62,326 bases of DNA from Pseudomonas morbosilactucae (GCF_023241715.1 NZ_JALQCW010000053.1:1-62326); one strand, 5' to 3'. Positions 7,491-16,882 are shown, counted from the stretch's first letter. Program-made: numbers and translations. Notes: a model not told the origin generated them from the letters alone.

Positions 7491-10336
7491 TTAACCCGCC
7501 ACCAGCACCCGAATCGCTTCCAGTCGCAGTGCGGCTTTTTCCAGCATTGCCAGGCCCTGCTCCTGTTGTTGACGCAGCGCTACCAGCTCGCTGTCGCGTA
7601 CGGTCGGGTTGACCGCTTGCAAGGCGGTCAGGCGCGCCAGTTCTTCGTCGGTGTCGGCGGCCAGGCGGCGTTGGGCTTCGGCTACGCGCTCGGCGTGACG
7701 TGGCGTGACCTTGGCTTCACCGGCGTTGATCCGTGGCGTCAGTTGGTCCCGTTGTGCCTGGATGAACTTGTTGGCGCTGGCCCGTGGCACGCTTTCCAAC
7801 TGGTCATTCAGGGTCTCGAACGCCACCCGCGACGACAGGTCATTGCCGTTGGCGTCCAGCAGGCAACGCAGGGCGGCCGGCGGCAAGTAACGGCCCAGTT
7901 GCAGCGCGCGCGGTGCAACCACTTCACTGACGTAGAGCAGTTCCAGCAGCACGGTGCCGGGTTTCAGCGCCTTGTTCTTGATCAGCGCCACTGCGGTGTT
8001 GCCCATGGAGCCGGACAGCACCAGGTCCATGCCGCCTTGCACCATCGGGTGTTCCCAGGTGATGAACTGCATGTCCTCGCGTGATAGCGCCTGGTTGCGG
8101 TCGTAGGTGATGGTCACGCCTTCGTCGTCGCCCAGGGGGAAGCTGGCGTCGAGCATCTTCTCGCTGGGCTTGAGGATCAGGGCGTTTTCCGAGTGGTCTT
8201 CGCTGTCGATACCGAAGGCGTCGAACAGGGTTTCCATATAGATCGGCAGGGCGAACTGGTCGTCCTGCTCAAGGATCGCCTCCACTAGCGCATCCCCTTC
8301 ACCCGCGCCGCCGGAGTTCAACTCCAGCAGGCGGTCGCGGCCGGTGTGCAGCTCGGCTTCCAGGCGTTCACGCTCGCCACGGGCTTCGTCGATCAGGGCT
8401 TGCCACTCGCCGTCGTCGGCGTTTTCCAGCAGCGGCAGCAGGCGCGGGCCGAACTGGTGCTGCAAGGCGTTACCGGTTGGGCAGGTATTGAGGAAGGCGT
8501 TCAGCGCTTCGTGGTACCACTGGAACAGGCGCTCTTGCGGGCTGGTTTCCAGGTACGGCACGTGCAGTTCGATCACATGCTTCTGACCGATCCGGTCCAG
8601 ACGACCGATGCGCTGCTCCAGCAGGTCTGGGTGAGACGGCAGGTCGAACAGTACCAAGTGATGGGAGAACTGGAAGTTGCGACCTTCACTGCCGATTTCC
8701 GAGCAGATCAGCACCTGGGCGCCGAACTCTTCATCGGCGAAGTAGGCGGCCGCACGGTCACGCTCAAGGATGTTCATGCCTTCGTGGAACACCGTGGCCG
8801 GGATGCCGGAGCGCACGCGCAGGGCGTCTTCCAGGTCCATGGCGGTTTCCGCGTGGGCGCAGATCACCAGGACCTTGGTGCGCTTGAGCATTTTCAACTG
8901 GTCGATCAGCCACTCGACCCGAGGGTCGAATTTCCACCAGCGCTCTTCGTCGCTGGCTTCTGGCTGGGCCTGGAAGCTGACTTCCGGGTACAGCTCGGCG
9001 TGCTCGCCCAGGGGCAGTTCCAGGTATTCGTCCGGGCATGGCAGCGGGTAGGCGTGCAGTTTGCGCTCAGGGAACCCTTGCACAGCGGCGCGGGTGTTGC
9101 GGAACAGCACGCGGCCGGTGCCGTGGCGGTCCAGCAACTCACGCACCAGGCGCGCGCTGGCTTCGGTGTCGCCATCATTGACGGCGGTCAGCAGGGCTTC
9201 ACCCTCGTTGCCGAGGAAACCATGGATGGTCTTGTGTGCCTTGGGCGACAGTCGACCTTTATCCATCAGTTCCTGTACGGCTTCAGCCACCGGGCGATAG
9301 TTCTCGCTCTCGGCGCGGAAGGCGGCCAGGTCGTGGAAGCGATTCGGGTCCAGCAGGCGCAGACGGGCGAAGTGGCTGTCCTGGCCCAGTTGTTCCGGGG
9401 TCGCGGTCAGCAGCAGCACGCCGGGGATGGTTTCGGCCAGTTGCTCCACCAGGGTGTATTCCGGGCTGGCCTGGTCTTCGTGCCACACCAGGTGGTGGGC
9501 TTCGTCGACCACCATCAGGTCCCAACCGGCCGCGAACAGTGCGTCCTGGGCCTTCTCGTCGTCCACCAGCCATTCCAGGGCCACCAGGGCCAACTGGGTG
9601 TCTTCGAAGGGGTTGCTGGCATCGCTTTCGATAAAGCGTTCTTCGTCGAACAGCGCAACCTGCAGGTTGAAGCGCCGGCGCATTTCCACCAGCCATTGGT
9701 GCTGGAGGTTTTCCGGCACCAGGATCAGGATCCGGTTGGCCCGGCCCGACAGCAGTTGGCGATGGATCACCAGGCCGGCTTCGATGGTTTTGCCCAGGCC
9801 CACTTCGTCCGCCAGCAAGACCCGCGGCGCGATGCGATCGGCGACTTCACGGGCAATGTGCAACTGGTGGGCGATAGGTTGGGCGCGCACGCCACCCAGG
9901 CCCCAGAGCGAGGACTGCAACTGGCGGCTGGTGTGTTCCAGGGTGTGGTAGCGCAGGGAGAACCAGGCCAGCGGGTCGATCTGCCCGGCGAACAGACGGT
10001 CGCTGGCCAGGCGGAACTGGATGAAGTTCGAGAGTTGGGTTTCCGGCAGGGTGACCTGCTCGTTCTGCCCATTGAGGCCGTGGTAGACCAGCAAACCGTC
10101 GACGTCGTCGACTTCTTGCACGGTCATTTTCCAGCCTTCGAAGTGGGTGATGCTGTCACCCGGGGAAAACTCACGCGAGTGAGGGGCGCATTCCGTAGCG
10201 CATACTGGCGTGTGTCGCCAGTGGCCGGATAGAGCACGGTCAGCAAGCGACCGTCCTGTGCCAGAACGGTGCCTAAACCTAGCTCGGCTTCGCTGTCACT
10301 AATCCAGCGTTGCCCCGGTTGATACTGCTGCGCCAT
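7491..10336 (-). pseudogene. rapA: RNA polymerase-associated ATPase RapA (HepA), one frameshift
   Basis: RapA is a SWI2/SNF2-type ATPase that binds RNA polymerase and helps it recycle. The reading frame is split. The first 57 codons or so (from ATG 10336, MAQQYQPGQRWISDSEAELG) run in one frame; the remaining 878 codons start at MTVQEVDDVDG (10127) in another. Adding one base in the TTTT run complementary to 10166-10169 restores a continuous protein of about 948 residues, the usual length in Pseudomonas. The helicase motifs are intact: ADEVGLGKTIEAG (motif I), VVDEAHH (DEAH box), LTATPEQLG (III), GSEGRNFQFSHHLVLFDLP (V) and QRIGRLDRIGQ (VI). The broken frame ends in an ATGA overlap with the second ATG, so limited re-initiation is conceivable. 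I think a sequencing error is more likely than true loss. Confidence 0.93.
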
Positions 10337-10553
10337 GCTGCCTGACTCCCGCCTTGAAAAAGCCGACTATCTTAACGGAACGTGGCTCTGAGACCCAAGA
10401 ACTCTGAGAAAAACACTTGGTTAAACGGTAGCGCAGGATCAGATTTATCCGGCCCAAGGGCACCTTTGGCTGACGATTGGGTCACAAGTTTGCGACAGAT
10501 GGCTCAAGTCGCCCCCTATGCAGCCGACAGCTTGCCGACAGGAGACTAAAAAC

Positions 10554-10895
10554 ATGCTGCCACCGATGCTGCCCCTGAGCGCCGTGCCCGTTACATCCCA
10601 GCAGGATCCGATCCGACAGCGTCCGGACATTCCGCCGGTGGTGCCGGTACAGGAAAGCTCCAACGAAAGCACGATCGACCTGCAAAAGCGCGATGCTGAG
10701 CAGTCGGCCTTGCTGCTGCGCGAAGAACAGCGTCGCCAGCAGGAACGGCAGAAGCGCCAGCGCGAAGCCGAGGAAGACCCCGAAGAGCACCTGGCGGTGC
10801 CGGGTGACGAACTCAATGCCGACAACACCGTGCCGGTGATCCCATTGATCGAGGGCGCGCCGCGCCAGGGGTTGTGGGTGGACGTCGAGGTCTAG
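10554..10895 (+). CDS. Conserved hypothetical protein, charged coiled-coil centre
   Basis: The 113-residue protein has no signal peptide and no recognised domain. It has a Pro/Gln-rich N-terminus, a highly charged central helix rich in Arg, Glu and Gln (about residues 45-80, likely coiled coil), and the C-terminus GLWVDVEV. I recall similar proteins beside rapA in other Pseudomonas genomes, sometimes mis-named as aspartate-semialdehyde dehydrogenase; nothing here supports that name. The ATG at 10554 is preferred over an upstream in-frame ATG at 10518 because GGAGA lies about 9 bases before it. Confidence 0.75.
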   Translation: MLPPMLPLSAVPVTSQQDPIRQRPDIPPVVPVQESSNESTIDLQKRDAEQSALLLREEQRRQQERQKRQREAEEDPEEHLAVPGDELNADNTVPVIPLIEGAPRQGLWVDVEV

Positions 10896-11067
10896 GGGCC
10901 TGCGGCTGCTCAAAGGCATGGAGCGAGGGATTTTATTGCCACGTGCAGGGTCCGATCACTGGTCAGGCGGCGCTTCACGCCGCATGATTGGCACACCTGC
11001 AAGGGCCGTAGGCTGTCTATCCCCAGCGCTGCGGCTGTCATTGAACCCAACGATGCCAAGCCAAACC

Positions 11068-11229
11068 ATGAGCCAAGATGACAAGCTGATCGACCTGAAT
11101 GCCGAACGTGCCAAGCGTGTGCACGACCTCAATGAAAAGCGTTTGAACGAAGTTCGCCAGGCCTTCGAGCAGGCAATGCCTTTGGGTAAAGCCAAGAAAA
11201 AGCCGAAAAACAAACCGAAAAAGCGCTGA
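11068..11229 (+). CDS. Small Lys-rich conserved protein
   Basis: The 53-residue protein begins MSQDDKLIDLNAERAKR and ends in a very basic tail (KAKKKPKNKPKKR). The strongly basic end suggests binding to nucleic acid or another acidic partner, but that is inference. It could also start at ATG 11053 (five residues longer); neither start has a clear ribosome binding site. The terminator that follows overlaps its last codons. Confidence 0.65.
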   Translation: MSQDDKLIDLNAERAKRVHDLNEKRLNEVRQAFEQAMPLGKAKKKPKNKPKKR

Positions 11230-11245
11230 GCAGGGCGCTTTTTTT
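11218..11245 (+). terminator. Rho-independent terminator
   Basis: The stem AAAAGCGC / GCGCTTTT is followed by a run of T. It overlaps the stop region of the small Lys-rich gene. Confidence 0.85.
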
Positions 11246-11293
11246 GATTCAGATCAGTTATTCCCCCTTCCTCGTGCCCCGTCTTGGGCGTCA

Positions 11294-11342
11294 TTGACGC
11301 CGGTCAATTTTCCCCACCGCCTGTTTGTTTAACTTAGCCCCA
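11294..11342 (+). promoter_or_regulatory. ANR/FNR-like box and promoter of ccoM
   Basis: TTGACGCCGGTCAA at 11294-11307 matches the FNR/ANR consensus TTGAT-N4-ATCAA at 8 of 10 defined bases and is a perfect inverted repeat. A possible -10, TAACTT at 11330-11335, would put the start of transcription near 11342. The box would then be centred at about -41.5, the classic class II activator position. This fits oxygen-limited expression of a cbb3 oxidase subunit. Confidence 0.65.
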
Positions 11343-11372
11343 TCGCAACAGGGCAAGAGCAGGAGGCCAGTC

Positions 11373-11489
11373 ATGTTTTTCGACAATGTGGTGATCGCCG
11401 GAGTGCTGACTGTCGGCCTCATGGTTCTGTTTTTCGCAGGGTTTGGATTCTTCATCTGGAAAGACGCAAACAAGCGTAAGAAACCTTAA
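11373..11489 (+). CDS. ccoM: cbb3-type cytochrome c oxidase small subunit CcoM
   Basis: The 38-residue single-pass membrane protein MFFDNVVIAGVLTVG... has one hydrophobic helix (about residues 6-28) and a short basic tail (WKDANKRKKP). This pattern matches CcoM, the small subunit found in the P. stutzeri cbb3 oxidase, where it helps assembly or stability of the high-affinity terminal oxidase. The gene stands alone, away from the ccoNOQP operons, which is also usual for ccoM. AGGAGG lies 6 bases before the ATG, an ANR-like box lies upstream and a strong terminator follows. Confidence 0.85.
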   Translation: MFFDNVVIAGVLTVGLMVLFFAGFGFFIWKDANKRKKP

Positions 11490-11523
11490 GTCTTTCCGGT
11501 ACAACGAGCACGCAAGGCATTTT

Positions 11524-11549
11524 GGGCAACTTCGGTTGCCCTTTTTTTT
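11524..11549 (+). terminator. Rho-independent terminator of ccoM
   Basis: GGGCAAC-TTCG-GTTGCCC is a perfect 7-base stem with a stable UUCG tetraloop, followed by eight T. Confidence 0.95.
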
Positions 11550-11588
11550 GCCTGCCGTTTGGCCGTTACGAGACAAATATTCAGGCGT

Positions 11589-11624
11589 AAAAAAAGGTGC
11601 GACCCGCAAGGGCGCACCTTTTTT
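11589..11624 (-). terminator. Terminator of the pit gene
   Basis: The stem AAGGTGCG...CGCACCTT is flanked by A and T runs on either side. It lies just after the stop of the minus-strand phosphate transporter gene and would work in that direction. Confidence 0.85.
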
Positions 11625-11639
11625 CGTGACCGCTGAAGA

Positions 11640-13115
11640 TCAGGTGCCGAGGACGGTGGACGCCAGCCAGAACAGGCCGGCCGACAAGGCCACGGTGGCC
11701 GGCAGGGTCAGGACCCAGGCCAGCAGGATGGTCCGCACAGTGCCGCCTTGCAGGCCGCTTTTGTTGGCAACCATGGTTCCCGCTACACCCGAGGACAGCA
11801 CGTGGGTGGTGGAGACGGGCAGGCTGAATACGTTGGCCAGGCCGATCAAGGCTGCTGCAGTGATCTGTGCCGACATGCCCTGGGCATAGGTCATGCCTTG
11901 CTTGCCGATTTTTTCACCGATGGTCAGGACCACACGTTTCCAGCCGATCATGGTGCCCAGGCCCAGAGCCAGGGCGACGGCCAGGATCACCCAGAACGGT
12001 GCGTACTCAGTGGTGGCGGTCAGGTCTTTGCGCAGCTTGTCCAGGTCGGCTTTTTCACGCGGGGCGAGACCCGGCAGCTTGCCGACTTTCTTCGCGGTGT
12101 CATCCAGGCACAGCAGGTAGCGACGCACTTCAATACGGGTTTCCGACGGCAGCGAATGGTAGTCGGCCACACCTTTGAGGCTGCCCAGCAGCGCAGTGAT
12201 GGTCGGTTCGGTCTGCTGTGGGTTGCAGCGGAACTTGCCCGGCAGGTCGTCTTTCACGCTTTTGCCCAAGGCCAGGAATTCGCCCAGGGAATCATTGTTG
12301 CGCTGGTAGAACTGGCTGAGGTGCAGGGTGGCGTCGCGGGTGCGCTCGATCTGGTAGGTGGTGCTATTGAGGTCGAGCACGAACTGCGCAGGAACGATGC
12401 CGATCAGTACCAGCATGATCAGGCCGATGCCTTTTTGACCGTCGTTGGAGCCGTGGACAAAGCTCACGGCCATGGCGGAAATCACCAGTACCAGGCGGTT
12501 CCAGAACGGCGGGTGCTTCTTGTCATCGACCTTGCGGCGCTGTTCCGGGGTCTTGTGCATCTTCGAAATCGGACGCCACCACTTCAAGCCGATCAGCACC
12601 AGGGCGGCGATGATGAAGCCGGCCATGGGCGAGAACACCAGGGAAGCGCCGATATCGATCGCTTTCTGCCAGTTCACGCCATCGCCCAGGGGAATGTCGT
12701 TGAGCAGGGCATTGGCCAGGCCGACGCCCAGGATCGAGCCGATCAGGGTGTGGGAGCTGGACGCCGGAATGCCGAAGTACCAGGTGCCCAGGTTCCAGGC
12801 GATGGCCGCAGCCAGCAACGAGAACACCATGGCCAACCCGTGACCGGTGTTGACATTGATCAGCAACTCGACCGGCAGCAAATGGACGATGGCATAGGCC
12901 ACGCCGACGCCGCCGAGCAACACACCGAGGAAGTTGAAGACACCGGAAAAGAACACCGCCAGGTGCGGTGGCATGGCTTTGGTGTAGATGACGGTGGCAA
13001 CTGCGTTGGCAGTGTCATGAAAGCCGTTGATGAACTCGTAGGCGAGGACAAAGGCCAGGGCGAGCAAGAGGCTCACAAGCACCCAAGCATCCAGTCCGCT
13101 GAATAAATCGATCAT
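11640..13115 (-). CDS. pitA: Low-affinity inorganic phosphate transporter, PiT family
   Basis: The 491-residue inner-membrane protein should import phosphate as a metal-phosphate complex with protons. It carries both PiT family repeats: GFHDTANAVAT near residue 31 and the C-terminal counterpart (LPVSTTHVLSSGVAGTM). About ten hydrophobic segments are interrupted by a hydrophilic loop at about residues 270-370. The length is close to E. coli PitA (499). It is monocistronic with its own terminator and has no phoU-like partner next to it. The ATG at 13115 is the natural start. Confidence 0.93.
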   Translation of the reverse strand: MIDLFSGLDAWVLVSLLLALAFVLAYEFINGFHDTANAVATVIYTKAMPPHLAVFFSGVFNFLGVLLGGVGVAYAIVHLLPVELLINVNTGHGLAMVFSLLAAAIAWNLGTWYFGIPASSSHTLIGSILGVGLANALLNDIPLGDGVNWQKAIDIGASLVFSPMAGFIIAALVLIGLKWWRPISKMHKTPEQRRKVDDKKHPPFWNRLVLVISAMAVSFVHGSNDGQKGIGLIMLVLIGIVPAQFVLDLNSTTYQIERTRDATLHLSQFYQRNNDSLGEFLALGKSVKDDLPGKFRCNPQQTEPTITALLGSLKGVADYHSLPSETRIEVRRYLLCLDDTAKKVGKLPGLAPREKADLDKLRKDLTATTEYAPFWVILAVALALGLGTMIGWKRVVLTIGEKIGKQGMTYAQGMSAQITAAALIGLANVFSLPVSTTHVLSSGVAGTMVANKSGLQGGTVRTILLAWVLTLPATVALSAGLFWLASTVLGT

Positions 13116-13471
13116 GAAGGTTTTCTGACCCGGTCATAAGGGGGCGCGATTATGCCAGAAAACCCCGGTAATCAATGCATAAGGTGCTCGCCGGTAACAT
13201 TTTTCAACGGAAAAATTGACCGGGAGGAGAGGATCCTGGGAATTTTCGAGGCTCGGATAAGCCATTGAATTCATTGACTGAACGTGCATCGAGCAGCCGA
13301 TTTGCGAGGCGTGTCGCAGGTTCAAACGCTTGTATGAAATTTCAAGGTGCAAGCCTGTGGCGGGGCCCGGCCCGATTCTGTCAGGTCGCCGCGCCGCCAA
13401 TCATCCGCCGGGCCGCTGGCTGTGGCCAGGCGGTGGGCGAAGCAGGCTGGAAAAAGATCAAGAGAGCGGCA
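13116..13471. other. Intergenic region, no gene seen
   Basis: This is the upstream region of pit. No convincing coding sequence, hairpin or operator was recognised. Confidence 0.4.
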
Positions 13472-13672
13472 TCAAGGCTGTTCGGCCTTGAGTTCTTTCT
13501 CCATCTTTTGCAGTTCTTCGTTAAATGCCTGATCAAGAATACTGGCGCGTTTACGCCATGGTTTGCGTTCTGGTTCAGGTTGGGCGGCGTAGGTGGTGAC
13601 TTCCCCGCCGTAAACTTCCTTGTAACGTTGTTCCTGGCGCTCAAGTTCCGCGCGCAGTTCGTCTTTCGTCAC
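13472..13672 (-). CDS. Small conserved hypothetical protein
   Basis: The 66-residue cytosolic protein is mostly charged helix (MTKDELRAELERQEQRYKE at the start, NEELQKMEKELKAEQ at the end), with a short Pro/Arg middle. It starts with GTG at 13672. The length and coding character look real, and I recall similar short proteins in Pseudomonas, but no function is known to me. Confidence 0.7.
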   Translation of the reverse strand: MTKDELRAELERQEQRYKEVYGGEVTTYAAQPEPERKPWRKRASILDQAFNEELQKMEKELKAEQP

Positions 13673-14165
13673 AGTGTTACCTAATTGAGTTGAGGTAAAT
13701 TCCGGTGCTACACATTGCCTGTTGGCGATTAATCAGCGCTTGAGGATACGAGCCTGTTTAAAGGCCGAGCTCCTCGCGGTGAATCAACGACGCCCATGTT
13801 GCATGCGGCCACGCCACCGGATCAGAACAGCTGTCGTAGCAACAGTCTTGTTTGCTGGCAAACGCATTGGCCGGATGGAACATATAGGGTCAAGCGCTTG
13901 CGGCAGGTTCGTCATCTAAGTTTGAGTTGCCTGAGTGACACCCAGACCGGACAAGCAATAAGTCCCGGCGGGTCACCTGCTGCATTATAGCTATCAGGTT
14001 GAATAACTCTATTGCCGCAAAGTTAAAAAGTGGCAACTTCTGTGTGAGTATTTTGTGACGTCAAAGTTTTAATCGTTGAATGCTGGACTAGACCAACACC
14101 CATCAACGGTACTTTTGCCCTCAATAAGGCTGGCGGGTGAGGGGATGGAAAGCGTCACCTGAGTG
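13673..14165. other. Intergenic region, AT-rich centre, no gene seen
   Basis: About 490 bases precede the pcaR operator. The part from about 13985 to 14100 is clearly richer in A/T than its surroundings, which suggests promoter or regulatory DNA. I see no credible coding sequence and no strong hairpin. Confidence 0.4.
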
Positions 14166-14213
14166 GTGATAATCGGGTGTTGCGATTATCGGTCGCTGGT
14201 TCGATAATCGCCC
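14166..14213 (+). promoter_or_regulatory. Cluster of PcaR boxes upstream of pcaR
   Basis: GTTCGATAATCGCCC at 14199-14213 matches the P. putida PcaR site GTTCGATAATCGCAC at 14 of 15 bases. Two further half-like copies precede it: GTGATAATCGGGTG from 14166, and GCGATTATCGG at 14182-14192 in the opposite orientation. PcaR is known to repress its own gene, and this cluster 80-125 bases before its ATG fits that. Confidence 0.75.
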
Positions 14214-14291
14214 GATGTGGGCGGTGCTGGCGTGTGCTACCTCTCCAGTACGCCCTGTCATACGGCAGAACTTCGTCGCAGAGAGCCTGAA

Positions 14292-15134
14292 ATGAACGAT
14301 CAAATGCGTAATTCCTTTGCCTCCGTGGCACCGCCGATTGTGGCCTCTCCAGCCAAGCGCATTCAGGCTCTGACCGGCGACCCTGATTTCATGACGTCCC
14401 TGGCTCGCGGTCTGGCGGTGGTCCAGGCCTTCCAGGAGCGCAAGCGGCACCTGACCATCGCCCAGATCAGCCACCGCACCGAAATCCCCCGGGCGGCGGT
14501 GCGCCGCTGCCTGCATACCTTGATCAAGCTGGGGTATGCCACCACCGATGGCCGCACCTACTCGTTGCTGCCCAAGGTCCTGACCCTGGGTCACGCCTAC
14601 CTGTCGTCCACGCCCCTGGCGGTGTCTGCCCAGCCCTATCTGGACCGCATGAGCGAGCAACTGCACGAAGCCTGCAATATGGCGACCCTGGAAGGGGAAG
14701 ACATTCTCTACATCGCCCGCTCGGCGACCACCCAGCGTCTGATCTCGGTGGACCTGTCGGTTGGCGGGCGGTTGCCGGCCTATTGCACGTCCATGGGCCG
14801 AATCTTGCTGGCGGCCCTGGATGACGCTTCCTTGCGTGAATACCTGGAGCACGCGGATCTGCAAGCCAAGACCAGCCGCACGCTGCACACCCCCGAGGCC
14901 TTGCTCGAATGCCTGCAACAGGTACGTCAGCAAGGCTGGTGCATCGTCGACCAGGAGTTGGAGCAGGGCCTGCGTTCCATTGCGGTGCCGGTGTATGACG
15001 CCTCGGGCCAGGTGTTGGCGGCGCTGAACGTCAGCACCCACGCCGGGCGGGTCAGCCGGGCCGAGTTGGAGCAGCGTTTTCTGCCGGGTTTGCTCAGTGC
15101 CAGTCGCGACCTGAGTGCCCAGCTGTTTGCTTAA
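14292..15134 (+). CDS. pcaR: Pca regulon regulator PcaR (IclR family)
   Basis: The 280-residue IclR-type regulator activates the pca genes with beta-ketoadipate as inducer and represses itself. The winged helix-turn-helix lies at about residues 35-95 (LARGLAVVQAFQERKRHLT ... IPRAAVRRCLHTLIKLGY). The effector domain has GRLPAYCTSMGRILLA and the C-terminal VPVYDASGQVLAALNVS. The ATG at 14292 is chosen over upstream in-frame codons because it gives the family length and MNDQMRNSFASVAPP matches the usual N-terminus; GAGAG precedes it. It opens the pca cluster and is preceded by PcaR boxes. Confidence 0.95.
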   Translation: MNDQMRNSFASVAPPIVASPAKRIQALTGDPDFMTSLARGLAVVQAFQERKRHLTIAQISHRTEIPRAAVRRCLHTLIKLGYATTDGRTYSLLPKVLTLGHAYLSSTPLAVSAQPYLDRMSEQLHEACNMATLEGEDILYIARSATTQRLISVDLSVGGRLPAYCTSMGRILLAALDDASLREYLEHADLQAKTSRTLHTPEALLECLQQVRQQGWCIVDQELEQGLRSIAVPVYDASGQVLAALNVSTHAGRVSRAELEQRFLPGLLSASRDLSAQLFA

Positions 15135-15137
15135 GGT

Positions 15138-15152
15138 GTTCGATAAACGCAC
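15138..15152 (+). promoter_or_regulatory. PcaR box upstream of pcaK
   Basis: GTTCGATAAACGCAC matches the known P. putida PcaR site at 14 of 15 bases. It lies immediately after the pcaR stop codon and about 275 bases before the pcaK ATG, leaving a long leader. Confidence 0.75.
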
Positions 15153-15278
15153 AAATACGCGCTTGGCGAATTGACGCTCTTTCCCTTGGCTCATTAATGT
15201 CGCGGCAGCGTCATCGGCCGTTAGTGCATGTCACCGGCGGCCAGTGGCGACCCGATAATAATGAAGAGGCCCATCCTC

Positions 15279-15341
15279 ATGAACACAGCATCCCGGCGTC
15301 GTCGCCACGACCTGTTCTGCCGTCCCGCGCGAGTCGCCTGA
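15279..15341 (+). CDS. Possible leader peptide (uORF) ahead of pcaK
   Basis: A 20-codon reading frame, MNTASRRRRHDLFCRPARVA, starts at ATG 15279 with AAGAGG 8 bases upstream. It ends at TGA 15341, 85 bases before pcaK. It holds four Arg in a row and lies inside the long leader between the PcaR box and pcaK. It might couple or attenuate pcaK translation. No homologue is known to me, and a frame this short could occur by chance. Confidence 0.35.
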   Translation: MNTASRRRRHDLFCRPARVA

Positions 15342-15426
15342 TTCCGCTATTCCCTTGATTGTTCGATGACCCGAGCCGTTGCGCCTGGCCTCTGCTCGCC
15401 CGCGTTTTTGTGTGGAAATAAAAATA

Positions 15427-16767
15427 ATGACCCAGCCTCAATCCGCCAACTGCCTCGATGTGCAGTCCTTCATTAATACCCAGCCCTTGTCGCGTTATCA
15501 GTGGCGAGTGGTGATCCTGTGTTTCCTGATTGTCTTCCTCGATGGCCTGGACACAGCGGCCATGGGCTTTATCGCCCCGGCGCTGTCCCAGGATTGGGGC
15601 ATCGACCGCGCCAGCCTCGGCCCGGTGATGAGTGCCGCGCTGATCGGCATGGTCTTTGGTGCCCTGGGTTCCGGGCCGCTGGCTGACCGCTTCGGTCGCA
15701 AAGTGGTGCTGGTAGGGGCGGTGTTGGTGTTCGGTGCCTTCAGTCTGGCCTCGGCCTACAGCAGCAACGTCGATCAATTGCTGGTGCTGCGCTTCCTCAC
15801 GGGCCTGGGCCTGGGTGCCGGCATGCCCAACGCCACCACCTTGCTCTCGGAATACACCCCGGAGCGCCACAAGTCGTTGTTGGTCACCAGCATGTTCTGC
15901 GGCTTTAACCTGGGCATGGCGGGCGGTGGTTTTATCTCTGCCAAGCTGATTCCGGCCTTCGGCTGGCACAGCCTGTTGCTGATCGGCGGCATCCTGCCGC
16001 TGATTCTGGCAGCGGTGCTGTTGCTGTGGTTGCCGGAGTCGGCACGTTACCTGGTGGTGCGCAATCGGGGCACCGACAAGGTGCGCAAGACCTTGGCCCC
16101 CATTGAGCCGACCATCGTTGGCCAAGCCACCAGCTTCAGCGTGCCGGAACAGAAGACCGTCAAGGCTCGCAACGTCTTCGCGGTGATTTTCTCCGGCACC
16201 TACAGCGTCGGCACCTTGCTGCTGTGGCTGACCTATTTCATGGGTCTGGTGATTGTCTACCTGCTGACCAGTTGGCTGCCGACCCTGATGCGTGACAGTG
16301 GCGCAAGCATGGAACAGGCCGCGTTTATCGGCGCCTTGTTCCAGTTCGGCGGGGTGCTCAGTGCCGTTGGGGTGGGCTGGGCCATGGACCGCTTCAACCC
16401 GCACAAGGTCATCGGCACGTTTTACCTGCTGGCCGGGGTGTTCGCCTACGCGGTAGGCCAGAGCCTGGGCAATATCACCCTCCTGGCCACCCTGGTGCTG
16501 ATTGCCGGTATGTGCGTCAACGGTGCGCAATCGGCGATGCCTTCCTTGGCGGCGCGTTTCTATCCGACCCAGGGCCGGGCCACTGGCGTTTCGTGGATGC
16601 TGGGCATCGGCCGTTTCGGCGCGATCCTGGGGGCCTGGATGGGCGCCACACTGTTGGGCCTGGGCTGGAACTTCGAGCAAGTGCTGACGGCGCTGGTGAT
16701 TCCAGCGGCCTTGGCCACCGCTGCCGTGTTGATCAAAGGCATGGTCAGCCATGCGGATGCCACCTGA
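15427..16767 (+). CDS. pcaK: 4-hydroxybenzoate/protocatechuate transporter PcaK (MFS, AAHS family)
   Basis: The 446-residue, 12-segment inner-membrane symporter belongs to the aromatic acid:H+ symporter family. FLDGLDTAAMGFIAPAL in segment 1 is the AAHS signature that contains the essential Asp, and GPLADRFGRK is the loop 2-3 motif. PcaK imports 4-hydroxybenzoate and protocatechuate and takes part in chemotaxis to them in P. putida. The start at 15427 gives MTQPQSANCLDVQSFINTQPL, typical of the family; its ribosome binding site is weak (GGAAATAAAA). The gene lies between pcaR and pcaF with PcaR boxes on both sides. Confidence 0.93.
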   Translation: MTQPQSANCLDVQSFINTQPLSRYQWRVVILCFLIVFLDGLDTAAMGFIAPALSQDWGIDRASLGPVMSAALIGMVFGALGSGPLADRFGRKVVLVGAVLVFGAFSLASAYSSNVDQLLVLRFLTGLGLGAGMPNATTLLSEYTPERHKSLLVTSMFCGFNLGMAGGGFISAKLIPAFGWHSLLLIGGILPLILAAVLLLWLPESARYLVVRNRGTDKVRKTLAPIEPTIVGQATSFSVPEQKTVKARNVFAVIFSGTYSVGTLLLWLTYFMGLVIVYLLTSWLPTLMRDSGASMEQAAFIGALFQFGGVLSAVGVGWAMDRFNPHKVIGTFYLLAGVFAYAVGQSLGNITLLATLVLIAGMCVNGAQSAMPSLAARFYPTQGRATGVSWMLGIGRFGAILGAWMGATLLGLGWNFEQVLTALVIPAALATAAVLIKGMVSHADAT

Positions 16768-16800
16768 TACGGGCTGCGACTGGTTGACCGGCCCTGTGCA

Positions 16801-16841
16801 GGCAAGTCCGCCCCGGCAATTCCTGCCGGGCCGGGCTTGCC
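16801..16841. repeat. Hairpin repeat after pcaK (REP-like)
   Basis: GGCAAGTCCGCCCCGGCA, a six-base loop, then a nearly perfect inverted arm ending CCGGGCTTGCC form a long GC-rich stem. The core resembles the REP motif. It may end the pcaK transcript or protect its 3' end. Confidence 0.6.
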
Positions 16842-16882
16842 CACAAGCTTTTATGGAGATAGATAGCCTTGCAACAATCCGT

